A stretch of 64,000 nt of DNA from Streptomyces sp. Ru73 (GTDB taxonomy: Bacteria; Actinomycetota; Actinomycetes; Streptomycetales; Streptomycetaceae): NCBI RefSeq assembly GCF_002920575.1, contig NZ_PQSQ01000018.1:1-64000 (forward strand), written 5' to 3'. Numbering within the stretch: position 1 is the first letter of the stretch; each line of letters starts with the position of its first letter. The notes under the pieces were generated by a model. The model made no database searches, was not told where the DNA came from, and saw only the letters and a list, made by a program, of their open reading frames with translations. A program made the translations under genes and the position numbers. Below, one piece after another: positions 19,221-27,679 of the stretch.

Positions 19221-19700
19221 ATGACCGTACGGCCAGTCGTCAAACGCACCGCCCGCGCGATCCTGCTCGACGGTGACGACCTCATCCTGATCAAGCGCAC
19301 CAAGCCGGGACGGGCCCCGTACTGGATCACGCCGGGCGGCGGTGTGGAGCCGGAGGACGCCACCGTCATCGACGCCCTCCACCGGGAGGTGGACGAGGAG
19401 CTGGGCGCCAAGGTCAAGGACGTCGTGCCGGCCTTCGTCGACACGGTCGAGCACCTCACGGACGGCGGCGTGGACGGCGTGAAGGTGCAGCACTTCTTCG
19501 TCTGCCGGCTGGACTCCATGGACCTGAGCCGGCGGCACGGCCCCGAGGTGGAGGATCCGTGCGGCGAGTACGAGATCGTGCGGGTGCCGTTCACCCGCGT
19601 CGGCATCGCCTCCGTCGAGGTCGTCCCGCTCTCGCTGCGCCATTACCTGGACGGCAACATCGAGGGCATCCGGGCGCTGCACGCGCCGGACCTGGGCTGA
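19221..19700 (+). CDS. NUDIX hydrolase
   Basis: 159 residues. The NUDIX helix is recognisable as ITPGGGVEPED followed by HREVDEELGA (REUXEEXGU intact), with one extra residue in the spacer and Asp in place of the first Glu. It probably hydrolyses a nucleoside-diphosphate derivative using Mg2+. ATG at 19221 opens the domain (MTVRPVVKRTARAILLDGDD). The gene is convergent with the PNPOx-like gene; two parS sites and a GGCCGACCGGTCGGCC palindrome lie between them. Confidence 0.88.
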   Translation: MTVRPVVKRTARAILLDGDDLILIKRTKPGRAPYWITPGGGVEPEDATVIDALHREVDEELGAKVKDVVPAFVDTVEHLTDGGVDGVKVQHFFVCRLDSMDLSRRHGPEVEDPCGEYEIVRVPFTRVGIASVEVVPLSLRHYLDGNIEGIRALHAPDLG

Positions 19701-19706
19701 CCGGCC

Positions 19707-19722
19707 GGCCGACCGGTCGGCC
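19707..19722. terminator. Palindrome after the NUDIX gene, possible terminator
   Basis: GGCCGACCGGTCGGCC is a perfect 16-bp palindrome directly abutting a parS site, 7 bp after the NUDIX stop. Confidence 0.4.
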
Positions 19723-19736
19723 GTTTCACGTGAAAC
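19723..19736. promoter_or_regulatory. parS: parS site 2
   Basis: Perfect GTTTCACGTGAAAC between convergent genes. It pairs with site 3, whose start is 40 bp away. Confidence 0.9.
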
Positions 19737-19762
19737 ATGTCCCGTTTCTCGCGTTTCCCGAT

Positions 19763-19776
19763 GTTTCACGTGAAAC
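19763..19776. promoter_or_regulatory. parS: parS site 3
   Basis: Perfect GTTTCACGTGAAAC, 23 bp beyond the stop codon of the PNPOx-like gene (19799). Confidence 0.9.
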
Positions 19777-19798
19777 AACGGGGTGCTGACTACTCGAC

Positions 19799-21010
19799 TC
19801 AGCCGAACCAGCCGCGGAAGTCTCCCGAGTCGGCCGCCGCCCGCTGCTGTACGAGCGCCAGGACCCGCTCGGCCTCCTCCTGGAAGGACGAGGGCTGAGC
19901 GGCGCGGGTGTGCACGGGTTCCTCGGCGGGCTCGTCCGCTGGTACCGGCGCGGGCGGGGCCGGACGCCGCGGAACGGGCTGGTCCTCGCGCCGCCGGTAC
20001 GGCGCCCGGTCGGCAGCCTCGGCCGCAGCGCCGAAGAAGTCGCCGCCCTTGCGCTTGGCGTCGTCCGTCCCCCAGGCACGCTCGCCGGGCTCCTGGCGCG
20101 GCACCTTCTGCAGGTGGGGGATGTGCTTGGCGCAGTGGATGTACGCCTCCTCGACCTCGACCGCCACCCACAGCTGGGCGCGCCGGCCGGGTATCGGGTC
20201 GACCGGCAGGTCGGGGTGGCGGACCCGCATCTCCTCGTCCGGGACGACCCACGCCCGCCCGTTGACGTGCAGGCCGATCCGGTCGCGGAGGAAGTCGATG
20301 AAGAGGATGCCCAGCCGCGGGTTCTCGGAGAGGTTGCCGAGGGAGGCCATGACGCCGTTGCCGCGGTACTCGGGGTAGGCCAGGGTGCGCTCGTCCAGCA
20401 CCCGCACGAACCCGGGCGGGCCGGCGCGGAAGGACGAGTCGCACTCGCCGTGCCGGTCGGCGGTGGCCAGGAAGAACATCTCCTGACGGCCGACGAACTC
20501 CCGCATGCGGGAGTTGAGGTGGTCCAGCACCTGGTCGCGGTAGAAGCGGTCGGCCCGGTCGGTCGTGCCCAGCTGCCGCTGCACGCCGTGCTCGCCGTCG
20601 CTGCCGGGCCGCTCGGCCGGCTCCTCCTCGGCCCAGCTGGGCACCCGCGCGACGGGCTGCTCGTAGCCGTACTGCCCCGGGCCCGGCTGCGCGTTCCCGT
20701 ACCGGTCGCGGCCGGGCTGCTCGTACCCGTACCGGTCCGGGCCCGGCTGCTCGAACGCGTACGCGTCCTGAGCGGGCCGCCCGTCGTAGGAGTACTCGTC
20801 CTGGGTCCGGCCGCGGACGGTGATCTGGTCCGGGTAACCGTCCCGGTACTCGCCTCCGTGGCCGTCCACGTACGGACCTGCGGGGTCCTCCCCGTACCGG
20901 TCCGCGTGGCCGCCCCGGAACTCGTCCGGCCTGCGGGCCGGCCGCCCGGCGGGGCTGCCGCCCGCGTACTCGCCCCGGTCCGTCCAGCGGCCGCTGTCGT
21001 CGTTGCTCAA
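19799..21010 (-). CDS. Pyridoxamine-phosphate-oxidase-like flavin-binding protein with repetitive N-terminus
   Basis: 403 residues. The first ~140 are disordered and include three 10-residue repeats (EQPGPDRYGY, EQPGRDRYGN, AQPGPGQYGY; residues 87-116). Residues ~150-310 form a split beta-barrel of the PNPOx/flavin-reductase type: MREFVGRQEMFFLATADRHG, then GPPGFVRVLDE and NPRLGILFID. The tail is Pro-rich. TTG at 21010 follows GGGGGAG and sits 3 nt after the stop of the globin-reductase gene. The two are therefore translationally coupled and probably act together in flavin or nitrogen-oxide redox. Exact substrate unknown. Confidence 0.85.
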   Translation of the reverse strand: MSNDDSGRWTDRGEYAGGSPAGRPARRPDEFRGGHADRYGEDPAGPYVDGHGGEYRDGYPDQITVRGRTQDEYSYDGRPAQDAYAFEQPGPDRYGYEQPGRDRYGNAQPGPGQYGYEQPVARVPSWAEEEPAERPGSDGEHGVQRQLGTTDRADRFYRDQVLDHLNSRMREFVGRQEMFFLATADRHGECDSSFRAGPPGFVRVLDERTLAYPEYRGNGVMASLGNLSENPRLGILFIDFLRDRIGLHVNGRAWVVPDEEMRVRHPDLPVDPIPGRRAQLWVAVEVEEAYIHCAKHIPHLQKVPRQEPGERAWGTDDAKRKGGDFFGAAAEAADRAPYRRREDQPVPRRPAPPAPVPADEPAEEPVHTRAAQPSSFQEEAERVLALVQQRAAADSGDFRGWFG

Positions 21011-21013
21011 GAA

Positions 21014-22456
21014 CTACTCCCCCGCCGCGGCGAGCTCTTCAACGGCGTCGTGCCGGATGCGGTCGGAGGGGACGCCGACGCCGACCAGCGCGTCCACACC
21101 GCTGCGGATCATGCCGGGCGGGCCCGACACGTACGCGTCGTACTCGCCCCACGGCCCGTACTCCCGAACCGCGTCCGGCAGCCGCCCGCTGATGCTGTTG
21201 GGCACGCCGCCCGCCGGCCCGCCGGAGACCACCGGGCGCACGGACAGCCACGGATGGGCGTGCTCCAGCCGCAGCATGGTGTCGATGTCGTACAGATCAT
21301 GATCACTGCGAGCACCGTAGAACACCTCCACCGGGCGCCGCCGCCCGTGCTCGGCGACGTCCTCGATCAGCGCCTTGATGGGCGCTATGCCGGTGCCGCC
21401 GCCCAGACACAAAAGGCCGTTGTCGGTGGTGTGGTCGACGGTCATCGAGCCTGCCGGGGGACCGAGCCGGATCACGTCGCCGGGCCGCGCCCGGTGCACC
21501 AGCGCGCCGGAGACCCAGCCCGCCGGCACCGCCTTGACGTGGAAGGAGAGCAGCCCGTCCGAGCGGGGCGCCGCCGCGAAGGAGTAGTGCCGCCAGACCC
21601 GCGGCCACCAGGGCGTCTCCACCCCGGTGTACTGCCCCGCGAGGAACGGGTACGGCTGGTCGGGCCGCACGGTCACGATCGCGACGTCGGAGGTGCGCAT
21701 CTCGTGCGCGACCACCTCGGCGTCCCACCAGGCGGGCGAGGTGGCCTCGGCCTCGGCGGCGGCGTCGATCATGATCTGCGAGATCCGGGTGTACGCGCGG
21801 ATCCAGGCGCCTTCGGCCTGGTCGTCCCAGCTGACCGTGGCGTACCGGACGAGCGCGCCGAGCAGGCACTCGCCGACCGCCGGATAGTGCTCGGGCCGCG
21901 TGCCGTACTTGCGGTGGCCGCGGCCCAGGTGCGCCAGGAAGTCGGTGAGCGACCCCTCGTCGTCGACCCGCTGGACCGCGGTCAGCAGCGCCCTGAACAG
22001 CCGGTCGCGCTGCTCGCCCATCGAGACCGGGAAGAGCTGCCGCAGCTCGGGGTAGCGCACGAAGAGCAGGGCGTAGAAGTACGAGGTGACTTCGTCCGCG
22101 ACCGGTTCGATCTCCGCCATCGTGCGCCGGATCAGCAGCGCGTCGGCGGACGCCTCGGGGGCCACGGGACGTGGCGCGCGCAGCGACGCCTCCAGCGCGG
22201 ATTCCGGGGCGGGCACGGCCTCCGCCGGGACCGCCCGGCGGGGCGGCAGCGTGGTGGTGCCGTGGGCGCCGGGCGCCTGGGCGGGCGCGGGGCCGTCGGC
22301 AGCGGCGGCTGCCGGTGTCTCCGTGCCCGGAGGCTGCTCCTCCGGGGCCTCTGTGCGCCTCTCCGGTGACTTGGCGGGAGAGGGGGTGAACCAACCCCAG
22401 GCGCCACTGTCACCGTCGGCGCCGTTACCGGCCGACTCGGTGGTCGGAGCGTCCAT
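21014..22456 (-). CDS. Globin domain fused to FAD/NAD(P)-binding reductase (flavohemoglobin-like)
   Basis: 480 residues. A ~95-residue Pro/Ala-rich disordered N-terminus is followed by a globin domain (RRTMAEIEPVADEVTSYFYALLF, with the proximal-His region LGRGHRKYGTRPEHYPAVGE). The reductase half has the FAD motif WRHYSFA and the NAD motif CLGGGTGIAPIKALIED. This architecture is that of Hmp-type flavohemoglobins, which convert NO to nitrate with O2 and NAD(P)H. ATG at 22456 follows GAGGCAG. The long N-terminal extension is unusual for Hmp. The downstream partner is a PNPOx-like flavoprotein. Confidence 0.9.
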   Translation of the reverse strand: MDAPTTESAGNGADGDSGAWGWFTPSPAKSPERRTEAPEEQPPGTETPAAAAADGPAPAQAPGAHGTTTLPPRRAVPAEAVPAPESALEASLRAPRPVAPEASADALLIRRTMAEIEPVADEVTSYFYALLFVRYPELRQLFPVSMGEQRDRLFRALLTAVQRVDDEGSLTDFLAHLGRGHRKYGTRPEHYPAVGECLLGALVRYATVSWDDQAEGAWIRAYTRISQIMIDAAAEAEATSPAWWDAEVVAHEMRTSDVAIVTVRPDQPYPFLAGQYTGVETPWWPRVWRHYSFAAAPRSDGLLSFHVKAVPAGWVSGALVHRARPGDVIRLGPPAGSMTVDHTTDNGLLCLGGGTGIAPIKALIEDVAEHGRRRPVEVFYGARSDHDLYDIDTMLRLEHAHPWLSVRPVVSGGPAGGVPNSISGRLPDAVREYGPWGEYDAYVSGPPGMIRSGVDALVGVGVPSDRIRHDAVEELAAAGE

Positions 22457-22836
22457 GGTCTGCCTCGCCTCGAACGGTCGGGAAACGTCTTCGCATTCTT
22501 GATCGGTAACCGCTGGCCGGGCAACACCCATGAAAACGGGGCAGCTCCGGCCGGTCTGACATCCCACGCAGTTCCGTCTCCGCACGCCTCCGCAGCATGT
22601 CAGGCCGCACCCGCACGGACCGGTGGACAGCCCGAAGTCCCGGTGGTGCAAGGGTCGTTGCCGTAGGCTGGCGGGCTCCGGACGTGCGTCGGGGGACCCC
22701 TCACGACGCGTGCGCCCACTGAACCGGATCCGACCATACCGGCACCGGTCGAATACACAAGCCCCGCTTCCCGGCGCCGCACCGACACCCCGGTGAACCC
22801 CCGGTGAGCTCCGGGTGACGCGGCCGCCGGCCCGCC
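22457..22836. other. Intergenic region upstream of the globin-reductase gene
   Basis: 380 bp with no gene. It separates two minus-strand genes and should hold the globin-reductase promoter. The AT-richest part is 22490-22510. No operator dyad stands out. Confidence 0.5.
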
Positions 22837-23472
22837 CTACGCCGTGCCCCCGAGCGTCAGCGCGTACGCCTCACGGAGGTCCCGCCCGCCGTACGCGAAC
22901 GTCGCGAGGCTGCTCACGTGGTGGTCGGCGTTCACGGCGACAGACGCCGGAACGGCCGCGAACAGGTCCACGTCGGAGCGGGAGTCCCCGTACGCCACAC
23001 AGTCGGCCCGGCTCAGCCCGAACGACGCGCAGAGCTCGTCGGCGATCCGCACCTTCGCGCCGGCGGACAGGATGCCGGCCGGGTCCACCCGGTCCCGGAA
23101 CGGCAGCTCCGGCCAGCGCGAGCCGTACGTGGCGTCCGCGCCCCAGTCCAGCAGCCGCTCCACGAAGAACGACGGCGACAGGGAGATCACAGCGCAGCGT
23201 TCCCCGCGCTCGCGGATGTCCGCCCACACCTCCCGGATGCCGGCCAGCCAGGGCGCCGCCTCGAACGCGGCCTCGACATCGGCGTGGGTCAGCTCGGTCC
23301 ACAGGTCGCAGGCCAGCTGGGCGAAGCGCGGCGGCGTCAGCTCGCCGGCCGCGAAGGCACGCTCCAGCTCGCGGGTCTCCCGTTCCAGCCCGAGCTGCCG
23401 GGCGATCTCCACCGCGGCGGCTGAGCGGTGGAGCAGCGTCCCGTCCAGGTCGAACAGATGCAGCTTGGCCAT
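22837..23472 (-). CDS. HAD-superfamily (IB-type) phosphohydrolase, SerB-like
   Basis: 211 residues with the four HAD motifs: the nucleophile motif HLFDLDGTLL at the N-terminus, motif II in AVISLSPSFFVERLL, the lysine in SAGAKVRIADEL, and motif IV AYGDSRSDVDLF. This set is that of phosphoserine-phosphatase-like HAD-IB enzymes acting on small phosphorylated metabolites. The natural substrate is not indicated by the neighbours. ATG at 23472 starts the fold directly. Confidence 0.9.
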   Translation of the reverse strand: MAKLHLFDLDGTLLHRSAAAVEIARQLGLERETRELERAFAAGELTPPRFAQLACDLWTELTHADVEAAFEAAPWLAGIREVWADIRERGERCAVISLSPSFFVERLLDWGADATYGSRWPELPFRDRVDPAGILSAGAKVRIADELCASFGLSRADCVAYGDSRSDVDLFAAVPASVAVNADHHVSSLATFAYGGRDLREAYALTLGGTA

Positions 23473-23682
23473 GAGGGCGAGGGTAGGCCGCCGGGCTCAG
23501 GACGGCCGGGCCGGGTGGGCGAGAGGCCGGGCCGCGGGCGTACCGGGGAGGGGAGCGGGCGCGCCGTACGCCTGGCCGTGGGCGGGCCGGGCGGGGCCGG
23601 GTACGCCGTACTCGTCCGCGCGTACGGGCGGATACTCCCGCCGTCAGACGCGCGGCGGGGCGGCGGGCGGGACGGTGGTGGC

Positions 23683-24249
23683 ATGCGGCAGCTCAGCCGG
23701 CCCGTACGCCGGGCCTTCCTCGTCGTCCACGTCGTCGTCTCCGTCGGCTGGCTCGGGCTCACGCTCGGGCTCCTGGCCCTCGGTATCGCGGCGGCGACCG
23801 CTGCCGACGGGCCCGGTGCCGCCGGTGGCGCCGTGGACCTCGCCGGGGCCGCCTACCGCGCGATGAAGGTCTTCATCGACTGGCTGATCGTCCCGCTCGC
23901 GCTGCTCACCCTGGTGTCCGGCCTCGTGCTGTCGCTCGGCACGCCCTGGGGCCTGGCCCGGCACCGCTGGGTGGTCACCAAGTTCTGGCTGACCCTGGGC
24001 GCGGTGGCCGCCACCGTCTTCGCGCTGCGTACGCAGATCAACACCGCGTCGGCCGCGGTGACAGCGGGCCGCGCGGTGCCGCCCGAGACCGACCTCGTCG
24101 CGGCGCCGGCCGTCGCGCTCTCCCTCTACGTCTTCCTGACCGCCATCTCGGTGCTCAAGCCCTGGGGCCCGACGGCACGCGGCCGCCGCCTGCGTCAGCT
24201 GCGCGGGCGGCCGCCGGGAAGGACGGGCCGGACGGCCGTGGGGCGGTGA
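23683..24249 (+). CDS. Four-helix membrane protein, DUF2269-like
   Basis: 188 residues starting MRQLSRPVRRAFLVVHVVVS. Four hydrophobic helices are evident (about residues 12-38, 60-85, 97-113 and 138-158) with a basic C-terminal tail. The pattern of a first-helix His, KVFIDWLIVPLALLTLVSGL and KFWLTLGAVAATVFAL resembles the DUF2269 membrane family. Function unknown. ATG at 23683 was chosen; the frame is open upstream to 23428 but that part looks non-coding. Confidence 0.75.
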   Translation: MRQLSRPVRRAFLVVHVVVSVGWLGLTLGLLALGIAAATAADGPGAAGGAVDLAGAAYRAMKVFIDWLIVPLALLTLVSGLVLSLGTPWGLARHRWVVTKFWLTLGAVAATVFALRTQINTASAAVTAGRAVPPETDLVAAPAVALSLYVFLTAISVLKPWGPTARGRRLRQLRGRPPGRTGRTAVGR

Positions 24250-24314
24250 AGAGCGCCGTGAGACAGGCGTCAGGCCCTGGGAACGGGAGCCACGCTCGGC
24301 ATATGGTCGCGCGC

Positions 24315-24767
24315 ATGAGCGAATTCAAGATCCGCCGCGCGACCGAGGCGGACATCCCCGCCATCGTGGCACTGCTGGCCGACGACGCCCTGGGCGCCAC
24401 CCGTGAGTCCCCCGGCGACCTGGCCCCGTACCGCACGGCGTTCAAACGGCTGGCCGACGACCCGAACCAGCACCTCGTGGTCGCCGAGCGCGGCGGCCGC
24501 GTCGTGGGCACCCTCCAGCTCACCGTCATTCCCGGGCTCTCCCGGCGCGGCGCCACCCGGTCCGTCGTCGAAGGGGTGCGCATCCACTCCGAGGAACGGG
24601 GGAGCGGGCTGGGCACGCGGCTCATGGACTGGGCGGTGGAGGAGTCCCGCGCGCTCGGCGTCCAGCTGATCCAGCTGACCTCCGACGCGACCCGCGTGGA
24701 CGCGCACCGCTTCTACGAGCGCATCGGCTTCGAGGCCTCCCACCTGGGCTTCAAGCGCCAGCTGTGA
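24315..24767 (+). CDS. GNAT-family N-acetyltransferase
   Basis: 150 residues forming one GNAT domain: IRRATEADIPAIVALLADDA at the start, the acetyl-CoA loop VRIHSEERGSGLGTRLMDWA (motif A, with the RGxGxG-like turn) and the C-terminal RVDAHRFYERIGFEASHLGF. It transfers acetyl to a small amine; the target is unknown. ATG at 24315 is preferred over 24303. The last 17 bp overlap the 3' end of the convergent TetR-type gene. Confidence 0.9.
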   Translation: MSEFKIRRATEADIPAIVALLADDALGATRESPGDLAPYRTAFKRLADDPNQHLVVAERGGRVVGTLQLTVIPGLSRRGATRSVVEGVRIHSEERGSGLGTRLMDWAVEESRALGVQLIQLTSDATRVDAHRFYERIGFEASHLGFKRQL

Positions 24768-25653
24768 CCTCCCCGGGGGCCTGTGTACCGAGGCTGACGG
24801 CCGGCTCCACGGCCGCATCCACGGCCGGGAGGCCCTCAGCGCCGTCGTCGTCACCCGAACGCGCCCTGGACCTGGTCCGGTGCGCCTTCTGCCGGCAGGC
24901 CCCACCGCAATAGCGGGCGGGCCGGCCGGTGTGCGCTGTTTGCACTGGTACGCCGCATTCTTCGCACAGGGTTTCGTTACTTCCGGCCGCTTCGAACGGC
25001 AGTTTCGTTACGTCCCGGCCCGCGCGCAGCGCATCGCACATCAGCGCCGTCATACGGCCCGCCGGGCCGTCCACCGGCTCCGTACCAGCGGCGGATTCCT
25101 GCCCGCCGCCCGATTCCCCCGCGAATTCGGGGCCCTCACCCGACCGGCGTACTTCCATGGCCATACAGCCGGTCAACAGCACGCGTACGTCGGCGAGTAC
25201 GACGTCCTTGCGCACCGCCCCGGCCCGCTGCGCCCGGTGCAGCAATACCTCCAGCGCCGACCAGAATTCCCGCTCCAGCCCCGGCGCGACCGGCCGCGCA
25301 CGGGTCATCGCCGCACCGTCCAGCGCGGCGCACATCGCCTTGTTCTGCGCGGCGATCCTGACCACGGAAGCAATGAAGCGGAAAAAGACCTCACCGGGGT
25401 CCGGCACATCGGCCAAGTCCCGTGCCGTGTCGGTGAACAGCCGCAACCGGTCCGCGACCGTCGCCTTGAACAGCGCGTCCTTCGACGGGAAATGACGGTA
25501 AACGGTGCCGGCCCCGACCCCCGCGCGCCGAGCGATCTCGCCAAGCGGAACGTCCAACCCGCGTTCCTCAAAGGCAGTTCGGGCCGCCTGCAGCACCAGC
25601 GCCTTATTGCGCCGCGCATCGGCACGCAACGCCGAGGTGCCTTTCTCCGGCAT
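24751..25653 (-). CDS. TetR-family regulator with C-terminal zinc-ribbon-like tail
   Basis: 300 residues, long for TetR (usually 190-220). The N-terminal HTH is GEIARRAGVGAGTVYRHFPS. The ligand domain ends near residue 210, followed by a Cys cluster, LCEECGVPVQTAHTGRPARYCGGACRQKAHR. Its four Cys (two CX2-3C-type pairs) could bind zinc. An acidic/Ala tail closes the protein. ATG at 25653 follows an AGGAGG-type site. It converges with the GNAT gene and overlaps its end by 17 bp. A CCGTTT-ACG-AAACGG dyad 200 bp upstream may be an operator. Confidence 0.9.
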   Translation of the reverse strand: MPEKGTSALRADARRNKALVLQAARTAFEERGLDVPLGEIARRAGVGAGTVYRHFPSKDALFKATVADRLRLFTDTARDLADVPDPGEVFFRFIASVVRIAAQNKAMCAALDGAAMTRARPVAPGLEREFWSALEVLLHRAQRAGAVRKDVVLADVRVLLTGCMAMEVRRSGEGPEFAGESGGGQESAAGTEPVDGPAGRMTALMCDALRAGRDVTKLPFEAAGSNETLCEECGVPVQTAHTGRPARYCGGACRQKAHRTRSRARSGDDDGAEGLPAVDAAVEPAVSLGTQAPGEVTAGA

Positions 25654-25854
25654 TCTCCGGCCTCCTCGAAAACGGCTGCACCACTGTCTCGGAAACCGTG
25701 CTGATAAACGGGCCGGACGTTCCGATTCTAAGGTGCCCAAAACCACGAACAGCGGCCTTGCTCCCGGCGCGCCGCCGCCGACTCCGCGAAACGCGCCGGA
25801 AGGAGACCGGCAGTACCCGCCCGCCGGGCCGATCACATAAGCGGGTTGATGCTT

Positions 25855-25869
25855 CCGTTTACGAAACGG
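25855..25869. promoter_or_regulatory. Dyad CCGTTT-ACG-AAACGG, possible TetR operator
   Basis: Perfect 6-bp inverted repeat with a 3-bp spacer, about 200 bp upstream of the TetR-type start at 25653. Distance from the gene makes the link tentative. Confidence 0.35.
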
Positions 25870-26232
25870 CGTTTGGACTGCCCCCGGGCGTCCGCCGCGG
25901 CCGGCGACGGAAGGGGACGCGGACTGCCCCCCCGCTGGAGTACGAGCTGGGCGCCGCTCTCACGGAGCCGCCTGCGCCGGAGCCCGGAGCGCCCGACCCG
26001 TTGCCGGAACGCCCGGCCCGTTACCGCACCCCTGCATCAGAGGGCTCCAACTACCCCTAAAAATAGGGGCGTTGAGGGCTGATCGTTCCGCTTTCAGATG
26101 AATCAATGCCGAACATTTCCGCGCTGGTGCCCGCCGCACACGCGACTCACACCCCCTCAGCCCTCCCTCAGCCCCTCCTCAGGCGTGACGGCATGACGGC
26201 ACGACCCCATGACGGCATGACAAAGGGGCCGT

Positions 26233-26246
26233 GTTTCACGTGAAAC
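26233..26246. promoter_or_regulatory. parS: parS site 4, centre of a 30-bp perfect palindrome
   Basis: Perfect GTTTCACGTGAAAC. The flanks GGGGCCGT and ACGGCCCC extend the dyad to 26225-26254, so the site is also a strong hairpin if transcribed, possibly ending a transcript. Confidence 0.9.
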
Positions 26247-26357
26247 ACGGCCCCACTCGGCTCTTCCCGCACCCCTGGGTCCGAAAGTAACCCGACTGGC
26301 CTAATCAGGCACCTGACGTGCGGTGCACCGGCTGAACAAGCCCGGGGATCGGGTACG

Positions 26358-26389
26358 GATCGGGGGCAGGTGCGGCTCAGCCCCCGATC
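26358..26389 (-). terminator. Hairpin overlapping the end of the class V aminotransferase gene
   Basis: GATCGGGGGC pairs with GCCCCCGATC over 12 nt. The stop codon of the gene (26377-26379) lies in the loop. Confidence 0.6.
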
Positions 26390-27534
26390 GTCGCGTCCCA
26401 GGCGTCCCCGGCCGCCTTCAGGGCCGCACCGGCGTCGGCTGCGGCATCCGCACCCACCGCACGCAGCCCCTCGGCCAACGCGGCCAGCGAGGCGAGCACG
26501 ACACCACGGTCGGCGGCCCGGCCGTAGTGGTTCAGCCGGATCATCTCCTCGGCCAGCGCACCGGCCGCGGCCTGCAGCGGCACTCCGGCGTCCACCGCCA
26601 GCGCGGCGGCCACGATCTCGCGGGCGTCCAGGTCTTCCGGTGCCCGCAGCGTCGTCGCGGCCGGCGCGGCGTCCTCGTCACGCAGGACGTACGGCGTCAG
26701 CCCGCCCAGGGCACGTACGCCCGCACGCGTCGCCGCTGCCGCCGCACGGTGGCGGGCGATGACGACGGCCGGCCCCTCCGCGGTCACCCGGTCCACGGCC
26801 TGCTCCAGCGCCAGCATCTCCAGCTGGGCCGGCGCGTGCGGCAGGGCCTTACGGCCGCCGTCGATCCAGCGGTCCTTCCAGTCCAGCAGCGACAGGTAGG
26901 AGCGGCGCGGCGCCTGCTCGTTGGCGGCGATCCGCTCCCAGGCGCGGGCGCTCACGGACGCCACCGAGACGCCCGCCGGACCGGCCAGCGCCTTCTGTCC
27001 GCCGATGACGCACAGGTCGACGCCCCACTCGTCGGTGTGCAGCGGCTCCGCGCCCACCGACGCGACCGCGTCCAGCATGAGCAGCGCGCCGTGCTCCCGC
27101 ACCACGGCACCGATCTCGGCGACGGGGTTGGTGTTGCCGGTGGCGGCCTCGGCATGCACCAGGCTCACGAAGTCGATGGCGGGGTTCTCCCGCAGTGCGT
27201 CCGCCACCTGCTGCGGGGAGACCGCGCCGGTGAAGGGTGCGCTGATGGTGATGACCTCGGCGCCGCAGGACCGCAGCCAGCCGCCGAACGTCTCGCCGTA
27301 CGGGCCGGTGATGATGTTGAGCGCGGTGCTCCCGGGCCGTACGGCCGAGCGGATGCACGCCTCCAGCGGCAGCAGCGCCTCGCCCTGCATCGTCACGACG
27401 TCCGCCTCGGTCCCCATCATCGCGGCGACCTTGTCCTCGATCCGCGCGAAGTGCGCCGCGCTGAGCGGCGGCAGGTCGAGCAGCGCCGGTACTTCGGAGT
27501 TCGCGTTCGCGGTCGCATCGTTCACGGCAGTCAC
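26377..27534 (-). CDS. Class V PLP aminotransferase, alanine-glyoxylate type
   Basis: 385 residues. Fold-type I class V features are visible: NIITGPYGETFGGWLRSCGA, LVHAEAATGNTNPV, MLDAVASVGAEPL with the PLP-ring Asp, and the lysine of VIGGQKALAGPAGVSV. The family interconverts alanine or serine with glyoxylate or pyruvate; PucG and phosphonate transaminases are relatives. GTG at 27534 has AAGG 5 nt before it. It is a monocistronic gene facing a parS palindrome region downstream. Confidence 0.87.
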   Translation of the reverse strand: MTAVNDATANANSEVPALLDLPPLSAAHFARIEDKVAAMMGTEADVVTMQGEALLPLEACIRSAVRPGSTALNIITGPYGETFGGWLRSCGAEVITISAPFTGAVSPQQVADALRENPAIDFVSLVHAEAATGNTNPVAEIGAVVREHGALLMLDAVASVGAEPLHTDEWGVDLCVIGGQKALAGPAGVSVASVSARAWERIAANEQAPRRSYLSLLDWKDRWIDGGRKALPHAPAQLEMLALEQAVDRVTAEGPAVVIARHRAAAAATRAGVRALGGLTPYVLRDEDAAPAATTLRAPEDLDAREIVAAALAVDAGVPLQAAAGALAEEMIRLNHYGRAADRGVVLASLAALAEGLRAVGADAAADAGAALKAAGDAWDATIGG

Positions 27535-27679
27535 AGTGGCCTTCCAGCGGTAGCGGGCCCGCACGACGGCGGCTCCCGGGCACTCCTGATATCTGGCTCG
27601 ACTGTACGTCCGTCCCGCCGTGCTGCTTCCGGCGCCCGCGCCCCGCCGGAAGCCCCGCGTTGACGCCTCCCCCGGCGCC

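Larger units (their letters stand above)
25654..26376. other. 723-bp gene-free region with repeats, a parS hairpin and a possible operator
   Basis: No convincing gene. It contains a 15-bp dyad (25855-25869). An AT-rich patch (CTAAAAATAGG) lies near 26055. Two tracts of short direct repeats follow: CCCTCAGCC-like at 26152-26182 and four near-copies of rTGACGGC at 26185-26222. A 30-bp perfect palindrome with parS at its centre follows (26225-26254). Short ORFs across 25698-26082 lack coding character. Confidence 0.7.

Noticed and set aside
19910-22369. 819-codon plus-strand ORF
   Set aside because: Lies opposite the PNPOx-like and globin-reductase genes; Arg/Val/Gly-rich composition typical of antisense frames in high-GC DNA.
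25846-26082. 78-codon plus-strand ORF in the large gap near 26 kb
   Set aside because: Arg/Pro-rich translation without a ribosome-binding site or domain; other overlapping frames are equally open.
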